The notes under the pieces were generated by a model, which saw nothing but the letters and a program-made list of their open reading frames with translations, was not told the origin of the DNA and searched no databases. Positions 43,482 through 51,471 of a stretch of 64,000 nucleotides of DNA are shown piece by piece. Numbering within the stretch: the stretch's first letter is position 1; the number at the start of each line of letters is the position of its first letter. Both the position numbers and the translations under genes were made by a program. The stretch is from Sphingomonas aquatilis (GTDB taxonomy: Bacteria > Pseudomonadota > Alphaproteobacteria > Sphingomonadales > Sphingomonadaceae): contig NZ_JACIDB010000001.1 in NCBI RefSeq assembly GCF_014196115.1, positions 1,178,001 through 1,242,000 on the forward strand, given 5' to 3'.

Positions 43482-45647
43482 TCACCAGTTGCGGCGGTAG
43501 CCGATCGTCAGCGTGGCGCCGTTGGCGGGCACGCGGCTGCTGTTGAGGTTGCTGCGCAGCAGCTGGCTGTAGACCGGAAAATACTGGGTTTTGAACAGGT
43601 TCTCGATCCCCGCCGTGATCGTGTCCCGTTCGGTCGGGCGCCAGCGGCTGGTCAGGTCGAATACGGCATATTGTTCGACCTTGCGCCGGCCGAAGCTCTG
43701 CACGCCGTTCAGCCGATAGTCGCGGTCGCCCGACAGCAGCCCCTGAAAGCGGATGTCGATCCGGTCGACGGGTGTGACCTCGACATAGGCGGTGACCTTG
43801 AGCGGGGGGATGCGATAGCCGGTCATCGGGCGCGACGCGGCGGCATTGGCGGGGCGTTCGCGGCCGCGGATCCAGGTCGCGGTCGCGCCGGCCCGGACGC
43901 GGTCGGTCGGGTCGCCGACGTCGAGCGATCCCTCGATACCGCGGATGCGCTCGGCGGTGCGCACCAGGATCAGGCCGTTGTTGAGGCTCTGCACATCGCC
44001 CAGTTCGGACGTGGTGCGGAATGCGGACGCGGTCATGCGCGCGCGACCGAACCGGCCGCGCCAGCCGACCTCATAGCTGTCGATGCGGACCGGCTGCAGG
44101 TCGGAATTGCGGATGTTGAAGCCGAGGTTCGCGTTGCGCAATTGCAGCCCGATATCGGGCAATTGGAAGCCTTGTGAAAAGGTCGCGAAAAAATCCTGGC
44201 CCGCGACCGGGGTCACCGTCGCGCTGCCGTTGAAGGTCCAGGCGCCATAGGAAATGGTGCCGCCGGGGATCGTGCCCGGCCGTGCCGCACGCGATTGCGA
44301 GAGCGGGACGAAGGCATCGAAGCGGGCGCGGGCGCGGTCGTAGCGGGCGCCCCCTTCGATCGCGAGCCAGTCGGCGAATCGGTGCTGCGCCTGGACGAAG
44401 CCGCCATAGGTCAGCGTCGTCAATTTCGGCATGTAGAGGAGCGTCGCAATCCGGTTGAACACCAGACCCCGGCTCGCATCATACGCAACGGGGTCGAACA
44501 CATCGAGCGGCATGTCGCTCTGTTCATGGGTAAGGTCGCCGCCCCAGGTGAGCGAGCTGCGCTCCCCCAGCGGTGTCTCGATCGTCAGCCGGCCGCCGAA
44601 GACCCGGCTGTTCTGCGTCACCTGATCGACGTTGCGCCCGCGCGTCGCGATGCCGCGCGCATCGAACGGCGTGTAGCGCGAGAAGAAGTCGCGGTAATAG
44701 CCGAGCGCGGTCAGCCGGCTGCCGAGGACGTCGCGCGCGGCGAGGTTGGCCGTCACCACCGTGCTGTAGAGCTGGTTCTGGTTGGCGAGCTGGATCCCGC
44801 GCAGGGGGCGGGCAGCGGCTGTGCCGGCGGGCAGGCGGTCGACCGCGGGGTCGGATACGAAATCGGTATGCTGATCGGCGCGATAATGGCTGGCGGACAG
44901 CTGGACATAGGCTCCGCCGAGGCGCAGCCCGGCTTTGCCGCCGACGTTCCACACGTTGCTGTCGAACAGGTCGCCCTGGCTGGGTTCGGGCGCGCGGCGA
45001 TTGCCGTTACCGTTGAACCCGCCGCCTATCCGCTGATAGCCGCCGTTGACGATGAAATCGAAGCTGCCCGCCGAGCCCGAGACGAATTGCTGCACCCGGC
45101 CACCCAGACTGTCCGTCGTCAGGTTGGAGAGCGATCCGGTGCCCGCCAGCACCGTTTCCGCCCGGAGTGGCCCGCCGGCGGGGCGGGTGTTGATCGAAAT
45201 GATGCCCCCGGTCGCCCCGCTGCCGTACATCGCACTGCTACCGCGCAGCACCTGCACCTGCGCGATGTCGGAGGGTTCGAGGGCGATGAGGCCGCGGGCG
45301 CTGTCGCGGTTCGTGTTGTACGGCACGCCATCGACCAGGATCAGCGCGCCGCGCCCGCGCAGCGTCTGGCCGAAATCGGTGATCGTGCGACTGGAATCGG
45401 CGAGGCCCGGCACGGTCTTGGCAAGGATGGTCGCCAGCGTATCGGATGCCGAGCGGGCGAGTTCGATCTGGCTCTGATCGATCGTGGTCACCTGATGGCC
45501 CGACGCGACGATATCGCTGCGCGACCGCTGTGCCGTGACCACGATGTCGTCGACATTGGCCTCATCCTGTCGAGGCGGAGCGGTTTGCGCGGTCGCGGCC
45601 GTCGTTCCCAACAGCGCACCCACGATGGTCAAATACAGATACTTCAT
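43482..45647 (-). CDS. TonB-dependent outer-membrane receptor
   Basis: 721 aa. A signal peptide ending ATAQ is followed by a TonB box (DIVVTAQ, about 35-41). The plug domain carries TLRGRGALILVDGVPYN and VQVLRGSSAMYGSGATGGIISINTRP. The 22-strand barrel ends IGYRRNW with terminal Trp, close to the usual aromatic. Late segments such as ENLFKTQYFPVYSQL are typical of siderophore/iron receptors. No signalling domain is present at the N-terminus. A Fur-box-like palindrome lies 13 bases before the start, so iron control is plausible. The ligand is unknown. Confidence 0.93.
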   Translation of the reverse strand: MKYLYLTIVGALLGTTAATAQTAPPRQDEANVDDIVVTAQRSRSDIVASGHQVTTIDQSQIELARSASDTLATILAKTVPGLADSSRTITDFGQTLRGRGALILVDGVPYNTNRDSARGLIALEPSDIAQVQVLRGSSAMYGSGATGGIISINTRPAGGPLRAETVLAGTGSLSNLTTDSLGGRVQQFVSGSAGSFDFIVNGGYQRIGGGFNGNGNRRAPEPSQGDLFDSNVWNVGGKAGLRLGGAYVQLSASHYRADQHTDFVSDPAVDRLPAGTAAARPLRGIQLANQNQLYSTVVTANLAARDVLGSRLTALGYYRDFFSRYTPFDARGIATRGRNVDQVTQNSRVFGGRLTIETPLGERSSLTWGGDLTHEQSDMPLDVFDPVAYDASRGLVFNRIATLLYMPKLTTLTYGGFVQAQHRFADWLAIEGGARYDRARARFDAFVPLSQSRAARPGTIPGGTISYGAWTFNGSATVTPVAGQDFFATFSQGFQLPDIGLQLRNANLGFNIRNSDLQPVRIDSYEVGWRGRFGRARMTASAFRTTSELGDVQSLNNGLILVRTAERIRGIEGSLDVGDPTDRVRAGATATWIRGRERPANAAASRPMTGYRIPPLKVTAYVEVTPVDRIDIRFQGLLSGDRDYRLNGVQSFGRRKVEQYAVFDLTSRWRPTERDTITAGIENLFKTQYFPVYSQLLRSNLNSSRVPANGATLTIGYRRNW

Positions 45648-45659
45648 TACCGCCCCCAA

Positions 45660-45676
45660 TTGACTACGATTCGCAA
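45660..45676 (-). promoter_or_regulatory. Candidate Fur-type operator upstream of the TonB receptor
   Basis: On the minus strand TTGCGAATCGTAGTCAA is an imperfect palindrome (TTG...CAA ends) resembling Fur boxes such as TTGAGAATGATTCTCAA. It ends 13 bases before the receptor ATG. Match by eye only. Confidence 0.4.
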
Positions 45677-45798
45677 TAGCAACATCAAAAGGTGAGTCAA
45701 ATATGGACGGGAGGGGGCGGCCGCTCGGGTGCCGGAGCGCAGCCTCGTTCAGGGGTTGAGGGGTTTGCTACGGCAAATCGACACGGAGGATGGCGCTC

Positions 45799-45948
45799 CT
45801 ACCGCGACCTTGGGCGCCGGCGTCGCAACCGACGCGGTGCGCGGCGCGCGGGTTTCGGCGGAGGACGGCGCGGGGATTCGGACGCGGCCTCCGACGCACG
45901 CCGGAAACGGCGCCACATCGTCTTCAGCCATTGGGTCAGCCTGTCCAT
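45799..45948 (-). CDS. Possible small basic protein
   Basis: 49 aa, starting MDRLTQWLKTMWRRFRRASE, which would form an amphipathic, membrane-active helix, then an Arg/Pro-rich tail ending RRPRSR. About 18 of 49 residues are Arg. No convincing ribosome site precedes the ATG, and other frames are also open here, so it may be an accident of GC content. Listed because of its ordered N-terminal helix pattern (Trp and Leu at helical spacing). Confidence 0.25.
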   Translation of the reverse strand: MDRLTQWLKTMWRRFRRASEAASESPRRPPPKPARRAPRRLRRRRPRSR

Positions 45949-46144
45949 GGCCCCGGCGATACGCGAGCAGAGCCTGAAATCTGCTGAACCCCTTCGTCAA
46001 CCCAGGTTCAGCCTTTGCACCATCCGTCGGTCCCTACCGTGCCTCTGCACCATTTCCTCACGCGGGGGCCGCGCGGCGACGGTTGCTCCGGCGCGGATGT
46101 GCGCCTAAGGTCCGGCCGCTTTCTCCCCCATGCGATAGGACCCC

Positions 46145-46876
46145 ATGAGCCCCGCGCCGCGCTACAAACGCATCTTGTTGAAATTGTCCGGCGAAGTGCT
46201 GATGGGGGAGGGCGGTGGCCTGTCGATCGACCCCACCGTCACCGCGCGCGTCGCCGAGGAAATCGCCGACGTGAAGGCACAGGGCTATGAGCTGTGCATC
46301 GTCGTCGGCGGCGGCAACATCTTCCGCGGCATTTCCGGTGCGGCGCGCGGCATGGAACGCGCGACCGGCGACTATATGGGCATGCTCGCGACCGTCATGA
46401 ACGCGCTCGCGGTCCAGAACGCGCTGGAGCAGATCGGCGTCGAGACGCGCGTGCAGTCGGCGATCCCGATGTCGTCGGTGTGCGAACCCTTCATCCGCCG
46501 CCGCGCGATGCGACACCTGGAAAAGGGACGGATCGTGATCTTCGCTGCCGGCGTCGGATCGCCGTTCTTCACCACCGACTCGGGCGCGGCGCTGCGCGCG
46601 GCCGAGATGAATTGCGACGCGCTGTTCAAGGGCACCAGCGTCGATGGCGTCTACAACGCCGACCCCAAGAAGGATACGAGCGCCACGCGGTTCGCGACCG
46701 TCAGTTACGACACGGTGCTCGCCCAGAATCTCAAGGTCATGGATGCCAGCGCCGTCGCGCTGTGCCGTGATTCGAACATTCCGATCGTCGTCTTCAACAT
46801 CCGCGAACACGGCAATTTCGCCGCGGTGCTGCGCGGTGAGGGCGTCTCGACGGTCGTGCAGAAGGAAGTGGAGTAA
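46145..46876 (+). CDS. pyrH: Uridylate (UMP) kinase
   Basis: 243 aa, amino-acid-kinase fold. [15 protein letters not shown] binds ATP near the N-terminus; [31 protein letters not shown] and [22 protein letters not shown] are the UMP-kinase hallmarks. It makes UDP and is feedback-controlled by UTP. AGGA lies 6 bases before the ATG. It heads the pyrH-frr-uppS-cdsA-dxr-rseP-bamA cluster, with frr 3 bases after. Confidence 0.98.
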   Translation: MSPAPRYKRILLKLSGEVLMGEGGGLSIDPTVTARVAEEIADVKAQGYELCIVVGGGNIFRGISGAARGMERATGDYMGMLATVMNALAVQNALEQIGVETRVQSAIPMSSVCEPFIRRRAMRHLEKGRIVIFAAGVGSPFFTTDSGAALRAAEMNCDALFKGTSVDGVYNADPKKDTSATRFATVSYDTVLAQNLKVMDASAVALCRDSNIPIVVFNIREHGNFAAVLRGEGVSTVVQKEVE

Positions 46877-46879
46877 CCC

Positions 46880-47437
46880 ATGGCTGCCTATGACAAGTCC
46901 GATCTCGAGCGCCGCATGGCGGGTGCCGTCGAAGCGCTGAAGCACGACTTGGCCGGTCTGCGCACCGGCCGTGCGTCGACCGCGCTGCTCGATCCCGTCA
47001 CCGTAGAGGTGTATGGCAGCCACATGCCGCTGACGCAGGTCGCCACCGTCTCCGTGCCGGAGCCGCGCATGATCTCGGTCCAGGTGTGGGACAAGTCGAA
47101 CGTCGGGCCGGTGGAAAAGGCGATCCGCTCGGCGGGCCTGGGCCTCAACCCGATCAACGACGGCCAGACGCTGCGCCTGCCGATCCCCGACCTGACCGAA
47201 GAGCGCCGCAAGGAACTCGCCAAGCTCGCCGGCAAGTACGCCGAGGGCGCGCGCATCGCGGTGCGCAACGTCCGCCGCGACGGCATGGACAACCTCAAGA
47301 CCGACGAGAAGAAGGGCGTGTTCAGCGAAGACGAGCGCAAACGCCACGAAACCGAGGTGCAGAAGCTGACCGACGCGACGATCGCCGATGTCGATGCGGC
47401 GGCGGCGGCGAAGGAAAAGGAAATCCTGGGTAAGTGA
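46880..47437 (+). CDS. frr: Ribosome recycling factor
   Basis: 185 aa, full length. [23 protein letters not shown] begins domain [16 protein letters not shown] and [25 protein letters not shown] are the conserved domain II and hinge regions. With EF-G it splits post-termination ribosomes. It starts 3 bases after pyrH. A repeat of about 80 bases separates it from uppS. Confidence 0.98.
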   Translation: MAAYDKSDLERRMAGAVEALKHDLAGLRTGRASTALLDPVTVEVYGSHMPLTQVATVSVPEPRMISVQVWDKSNVGPVEKAIRSAGLGLNPINDGQTLRLPIPDLTEERRKELAKLAGKYAEGARIAVRNVRRDGMDNLKTDEKKGVFSEDERKRHETEVQKLTDATIADVDAAAAAKEKEILGK

Positions 47438-47446
47438 CCAAGGTTC

Positions 47447-47526
47447 CGTTCGCCCTGAGCTTGTCGAAGGGCGTGTCCCGAGCGCATCGTTTGCGGCACG
47501 TGCTCCGACAGGGTCAGCACGAACGG
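47447..47526. repeat. Dispersed inverted repeat (GCTTGTCGAAG family), second copy
   Basis: CGTTCGCCCTGAGCTTGTCG then AAGGG on the left; the right end is CCGACAGGGTCAGCACGAACGG. The arms are imperfect inverted copies. It nearly fills the frr-uppS spacer and ends 8 bases before the uppS start, inside an otherwise tight operon. Related to 9999-10087. Confidence 0.7.
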
Positions 47527-47534
47527 GGGTCTGT

Positions 47535-48272
47535 ATGAGCAGCGCACCCCTCCTCTCGGCGGTTCCGAATGCAGGCCTCGTGCCGCGCCATGTTGCGATC
47601 ATCATGGATGGCAACGGCCGCTGGGCGAAGGCCCGGCACCTGCCGCGCGTCGCCGGGCACAAGGCGGGGGTGGAGGCGGTGCGCCGCGTCACCCGCGCCG
47701 CGCGCGCGATGGGGATCGAGGCGCTGACACTCTATGCGTTCAGCTCGGAAAACTGGCGCCGGCCTGAGGAAGAGGTGGGCGCGCTGATGGGCCTGCTGCG
47801 GCTGTTCATCCGCAGCGACCTTGCCGAGCTGGTCGAAGAGAATGTTCGGCTGCGCATCATCGGCGACTATCGCCGGTTCGCGCCCGATCTCGTCGCCCTG
47901 GTCGACGATGCGGTCGCCAAGACCGCGGGCAACACCGGCCCGGTGCTGGTGATTGCCCTCAATTACGGATCGCAGGCCGAACTGGTCGCGGCGGCGCAGA
48001 CACTGGCGGCGCGTGCGGCGGCGGGAGAGATCGACCCTGCATCGATCACGCCCGAGCATATCGAGGCGGAGTTGCAGACTGCGGACCTGCCGCCGCTCGA
48101 CCTCGTCATCCGATCGTCGGGCGAGCAACGGCTGTCGAATTTCCTGCTGTGGCAGGCGGCCTATGCCGAGCTGCTGTTCGTCGAGACCCTGTGGCCCGAT
48201 TTCAACGGCGACACGCTGGCCGATGCGGTGACCGCATTCGGGCAGCGCCAGCGGCGTTACGGCGGCCTGTGA
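47535..48272 (+). CDS. uppS: Undecaprenyl (polyprenyl) diphosphate synthase
   Basis: 245 aa cis-prenyltransferase. IIMDGNGRWAKARHLPRVAGHKAG (from about 23) holds the catalytic Asp and diphosphate-binding residues; TLYAFSSENWRRP and RSSGEQRLSNFLLWQAAYAEL complete the signatures. It makes the C55 lipid carrier for peptidoglycan and polysaccharide units. The ATG at 47535 follows GGGGG. The stop overlaps the cdsA GTG. Confidence 0.97.
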   Translation: MSSAPLLSAVPNAGLVPRHVAIIMDGNGRWAKARHLPRVAGHKAGVEAVRRVTRAARAMGIEALTLYAFSSENWRRPEEEVGALMGLLRLFIRSDLAELVEENVRLRIIGDYRRFAPDLVALVDDAVAKTAGNTGPVLVIALNYGSQAELVAAAQTLAARAAAGEIDPASITPEHIEAELQTADLPPLDLVIRSSGEQRLSNFLLWQAAYAELLFVETLWPDFNGDTLADAVTAFGQRQRRYGGL

Positions 48273-49066
48273 GCGACGCCGCCCCGGGCAAGCGCCCGTC
48301 GGACCTGGCCGTGCGTGCGGTGACCGGCGTCGGCATGATCGCCGTCGCGCTGGTCGCGCTGGCGTTCGGCGGCTTTGCGCTCTGGCTGCTCGCCGCGGTG
48401 ATCGGCGTGTTCATGATGGCCGAATGGAGCGAGCTGAACGGCGCGCCGCCGCAGACCAAGCGGCTGGGCCAATATGTCCTGTTCGTACCGCTGGCGATCA
48501 TGTGCCCGATCGCGGCCGGTCCCAATTTCTTCGCGCTCGGGCTGTTGGCCGGCGCCTTCTTCTTCCTCGGCATCGTCACGCGGCGCCCGGCGCTGGCGCT
48601 CGGCGTCCTCTATTGCGGCCTGCCGATCTATGCGCTGCTGCTGATCCGGCATGAGCCCGATGGCCTGCGCAACGCCTTGTGGGCGCTGAGCCTCGTCTGG
48701 GCGACCGATATCGGCGCCTATTTCGCCGGACGGACGATCGGCGGGCCGAAGCTGGCGCCTGCGATCAGCCCCAACAAGACCTGGGCAGGGCTGATCGGCG
48801 GGATCGTCGCGGCGACCGTGCTCGCGCTCGTGATGAGCCGCGTCTATCTGCTGCCGGTACGCTTCGTGGCGGCGACGCCGGTGCTCGCGATCCTGGCGCA
48901 GGCGGGCGACCTGTATGAAAGCCATCTGAAGCGCCGCGCGGGCGTGAAGGATTCGGGTAGCGTCATTCCGGGCCATGGCGGCGTGCTCGACCGGCTGGAT
49001 GGCGTGGTGCCGGTGCTGCCGATCGCGGCGCTGCTCGTCGTGGTGCCGCTGGGATTTCCTGCATGA
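48269..49066 (+). CDS. cdsA: Phosphatidate cytidylyltransferase (CDP-diglyceride synthase)
   Basis: 265 aa with about eight transmembrane helices. It makes CDP-diacylglycerol for phospholipids. The family signature lies near the C-terminus: SHLKRRAGVKDSGSVIPGHG followed by GVLDRLDG. I chose the GTG at 48269, which overlaps the uppS stop in GTGA. The stop itself overlaps the dxr ATG in ATGA, so three genes are coupled in series. Confidence 0.96.
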   Translation: MSDAAPGKRPSDLAVRAVTGVGMIAVALVALAFGGFALWLLAAVIGVFMMAEWSELNGAPPQTKRLGQYVLFVPLAIMCPIAAGPNFFALGLLAGAFFFLGIVTRRPALALGVLYCGLPIYALLLIRHEPDGLRNALWALSLVWATDIGAYFAGRTIGGPKLAPAISPNKTWAGLIGGIVAATVLALVMSRVYLLPVRFVAATPVLAILAQAGDLYESHLKRRAGVKDSGSVIPGHGGVLDRLDGVVPVLPIAALLVVVPLGFPA

Positions 49067-50250
49067 AGACCGTCACCATTTTGGGCGCCACCGGATCGGT
49101 GGGCACGTCGACGCTCGATCTGGTCGAGCGCGAGCCGGACCGGTTCCGCGTCCGTGCGCTGACCGCCAATTGCGATGTCGCCAACCTTGCCGCGGCTGCG
49201 ATCCGCACGAAGGCGGAGATCGCGGTCGTCGCGGACGAAAGCTGCCTGCCCGAGCTACGCACCGCGCTGGCGGGCACGGGCACGCAAGCCGCGGGCGGGC
49301 GGCAGGCGATCTGCGACGCTGCGGCGGGCGCGGACTGGACGATGGGCGCCATCGTCGGCTGTGCCGGCCTGGAGCCGGTGATGGCGGCGATCGGGCACGG
49401 CGGCACCGTCGTCATCGCCAACAAGGAGCCGTTGGTGTCGGCGGGCGAGGTGATCCTCGCCGCCGCCGCGGCGTCCGGCGCGACGCTGCTGCCCGCGGAC
49501 AGCGAGCATAATGCGATCCACCAATGTTTCGATTTCGCGCGGCCCGAGCGGGTGCGGCGGATCATCCTGACCGCCAGCGGCGGGCCGTTCCGCGACTGGT
49601 CGCTGGAGCGGATGGCGGACGTGACGGTCGAACAGGCGGTCGCGCATCCCAATTGGTCGATGGGCGCGAAGATCAGTGTCGACAGCGCGACGATGATGAA
49701 CAAGGGCCTCGAGCTGATCGAGGCGGCACGGCTGTTCCCGGTCGACAACGACCGGATCGAGGTGGTGATGCACCGCCAGTCGGTGATCCATTCGATGGTC
49801 GATTATGTCGACGGGTCGATGCTCGCGCAGCTGGGCCCCAGCGACATGCGCGTGCCGATCGCGCATACGCTCGCCTGGCCCGACCGGATGGCGACGCCGA
49901 TGGAGCCGCTGGACCTCGTGAAGATCGGCCGGCTCGATTTCGAGGCGTGCGATCCGGTGCGCTTTCCTGCGCTGGCACTAGCGCGCGCGGCGCTGGAGGC
50001 GGGCGGTGCGCGCCCGGCGATCCTCAACGCGGCCAACGAGGTGGCGGTCGCGGCCTTTCTGGCGCGACGGATCGGCTTCCTCGAAATTGCCGCAATCGTC
50101 GCCGATACGCTGGAGCGTTACGACCCGCAGGCGCCCGCCACGGTGGAATCGGTCCTGGCGGTCGATGCCGAGGCACGGCGGATAGCGGACGAGCAGGTTC
50201 GGGGCCGAAGCACGGGCCGGACTGGGGGGCGTGTAGAGGTTCACGCGTGA
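49063..50250 (+). CDS. dxr: 1-deoxy-D-xylulose 5-phosphate reductoisomerase
   Basis: 395 aa; first committed step of the MEP isoprenoid pathway, feeding UppS. NADPH motif GATGSVGTSTLDL is at about 8-20, and ANKEPLVSAGE, LPADSEHNAIHQC (metal-binding Asp and Glu) and TASGGPFR follow. HPNWSMGAKISVDSATMMNKGLE is the substrate-binding flexible region. The ATG overlaps the cdsA stop. Confidence 0.98.
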   Translation: MKTVTILGATGSVGTSTLDLVEREPDRFRVRALTANCDVANLAAAAIRTKAEIAVVADESCLPELRTALAGTGTQAAGGRQAICDAAAGADWTMGAIVGCAGLEPVMAAIGHGGTVVIANKEPLVSAGEVILAAAAASGATLLPADSEHNAIHQCFDFARPERVRRIILTASGGPFRDWSLERMADVTVEQAVAHPNWSMGAKISVDSATMMNKGLELIEAARLFPVDNDRIEVVMHRQSVIHSMVDYVDGSMLAQLGPSDMRVPIAHTLAWPDRMATPMEPLDLVKIGRLDFEACDPVRFPALALARAALEAGGARPAILNAANEVAVAAFLARRIGFLEIAAIVADTLERYDPQAPATVESVLAVDAEARRIADEQVRGRSTGRTGGRVEVHA

Positions 50251-50263
50251 AGGATTGCGCAGC

Positions 50264-51397
50264 TTGATCCAGTCCCCCGGTATCCTGATGGCGGTCCTCG
50301 CCTTTCTGTGCGCCATCGGGCCGCTCGTGTTCATTCATGAGATGGGCCATTATCTCGCCGGCCGCGTCTTCGGCGTGAAGGCGGAGGCGTTTTCGATCGG
50401 CTTCGGGCGCGAGATTGCGGGCTTCACCGATTCCCGTGGCACGCGCTGGAAATTCGGCTGGCTGCCGCTGGGCGGCTATGTCCGCTTCGCCGGCGACATG
50501 AACCCCGCGAGCCAGCCCGATGCGGCATGGCTGTCGCTGCCCGCCGACGAGCGGATGCGCACCTTCCAGGCCAAGCCCCTGTGGCAGCGCGCGATCATCG
50601 TCGCGGCGGGGCCGGCGGTGAACCTGATCCTGGCGGTGCTGATCCTCGCCGGCTTCGCCTATAGCTATGGCGTCGATCGCACCCCCGCCGTCGTCGGTGC
50701 GGTGGTGGAGGGCGGCGCGGCGGCGAAGGCGGGCCTGCGCGCGGGCGACCGGATCGTCGCGCTCGACGGCCGCGGGGTCGACACCTTCTCCGACCTCGCG
50801 CGCTACGCGCTGATCCGGCCGGGCCAGCAGGTCACGGTGACGGTGGCGCGCGCCGGCCGTGATATCGAGACGCCGCTGACGATCGGCACGGTCCATCAGC
50901 GTGACCGGTTCGGCAACGAATATCGCATCGGCCGGCTGGGCTTGCAGAGCGGCGATCCCGTGCTCGCCCCCGTCAGCCTTGCCGAGGCGCCGATCGCCGG
51001 CGTGCGCATGACGGGCGAGATCATCGGCGGCACGCTGGAAACGATCGGCCAGATCATCAGCGGCCGCCGCTCGATCGACGAACTGGGCGGGCCGATCCGC
51101 ATCGCCAAAATCTCTGGCGAGCAGATGGCGCTGGGCGTTTCGGCCTTCGTCTGGCTGGTCGCGATGCTCTCCATCAATCTGGGGTTCATCAACCTGCTGC
51201 CAGTGCCGATGCTGGATGGCGGACACCTCTTCTTCTACGCGATCGAAGCGGTGCGGCGTCGTCCCCTCGAACCTCAGGTACAGGAATGGGCATTTCGCGG
51301 CGGATTGGCTGCGGTATTGGCGTTGATGCTGATCGTCACGTTCAACGATTTGGGCGCGGTTGGTCTGTGGCAGCGGTTGGCCGGGTTGATCGGCTGA
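50264..51397 (+). CDS. rseP: Site-2 intramembrane metalloprotease RseP/MmpA
   Basis: 377 aa. The zinc motif HEMGH lies in helix 1 (about 25-29), and the third ligand Asp is in NLLPVPMLDGGHL near the end. One PDZ domain (about 135-210, with VVEGGAAAKAGLRAGDRIVALDG) lies in the periplasm. It cleaves anti-sigma factors and other membrane proteins. I place the start at TTG 50264 because AAGGA (50250-50254) is then 9 bases upstream; a TTG at 50255 would have no spacer to that site. dxr ends 13 bases before. Confidence 0.93.
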   Translation: MIQSPGILMAVLAFLCAIGPLVFIHEMGHYLAGRVFGVKAEAFSIGFGREIAGFTDSRGTRWKFGWLPLGGYVRFAGDMNPASQPDAAWLSLPADERMRTFQAKPLWQRAIIVAAGPAVNLILAVLILAGFAYSYGVDRTPAVVGAVVEGGAAAKAGLRAGDRIVALDGRGVDTFSDLARYALIRPGQQVTVTVARAGRDIETPLTIGTVHQRDRFGNEYRIGRLGLQSGDPVLAPVSLAEAPIAGVRMTGEIIGGTLETIGQIISGRRSIDELGGPIRIAKISGEQMALGVSAFVWLVAMLSINLGFINLLPVPMLDGGHLFFYAIEAVRRRPLEPQVQEWAFRGGLAAVLALMLIVTFNDLGAVGLWQRLAGLIG

Positions 51398-51471
51398 CCG
51401 GGTTGGGGCAGGGCGTTGCGCTGCGGTTCCCGACGTTACGTGGGTATCCTGACGTTTTTGGGGTGGGTTGA

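Larger units (their letters stand above)
45648..46144. other. Spacer between TonB receptor and pyrH
   Basis: 497 bases. Near the receptor lies the Fur-like operator. The middle is open in several frames because of its high GC; the only candidate I list is a 49-aa basic reading frame on the minus strand. The last ~130 bases are the upstream region of pyrH, with AGGA as its ribosome site and no clear -35/-10. Confidence 0.5.

Noticed and set aside
45749..46000. 83-codon minus-strand frame in the spacer before pyrH
   Set aside because: No ribosome site, no domain, and composition typical of random GC-rich frames; three frames are open at once here.
50255..50263. TTG at 50255 as the rseP start
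   Set aside because: It would abut the AAGGA ribosome site with no spacer; the TTG at 50264 has a proper 9-base distance.
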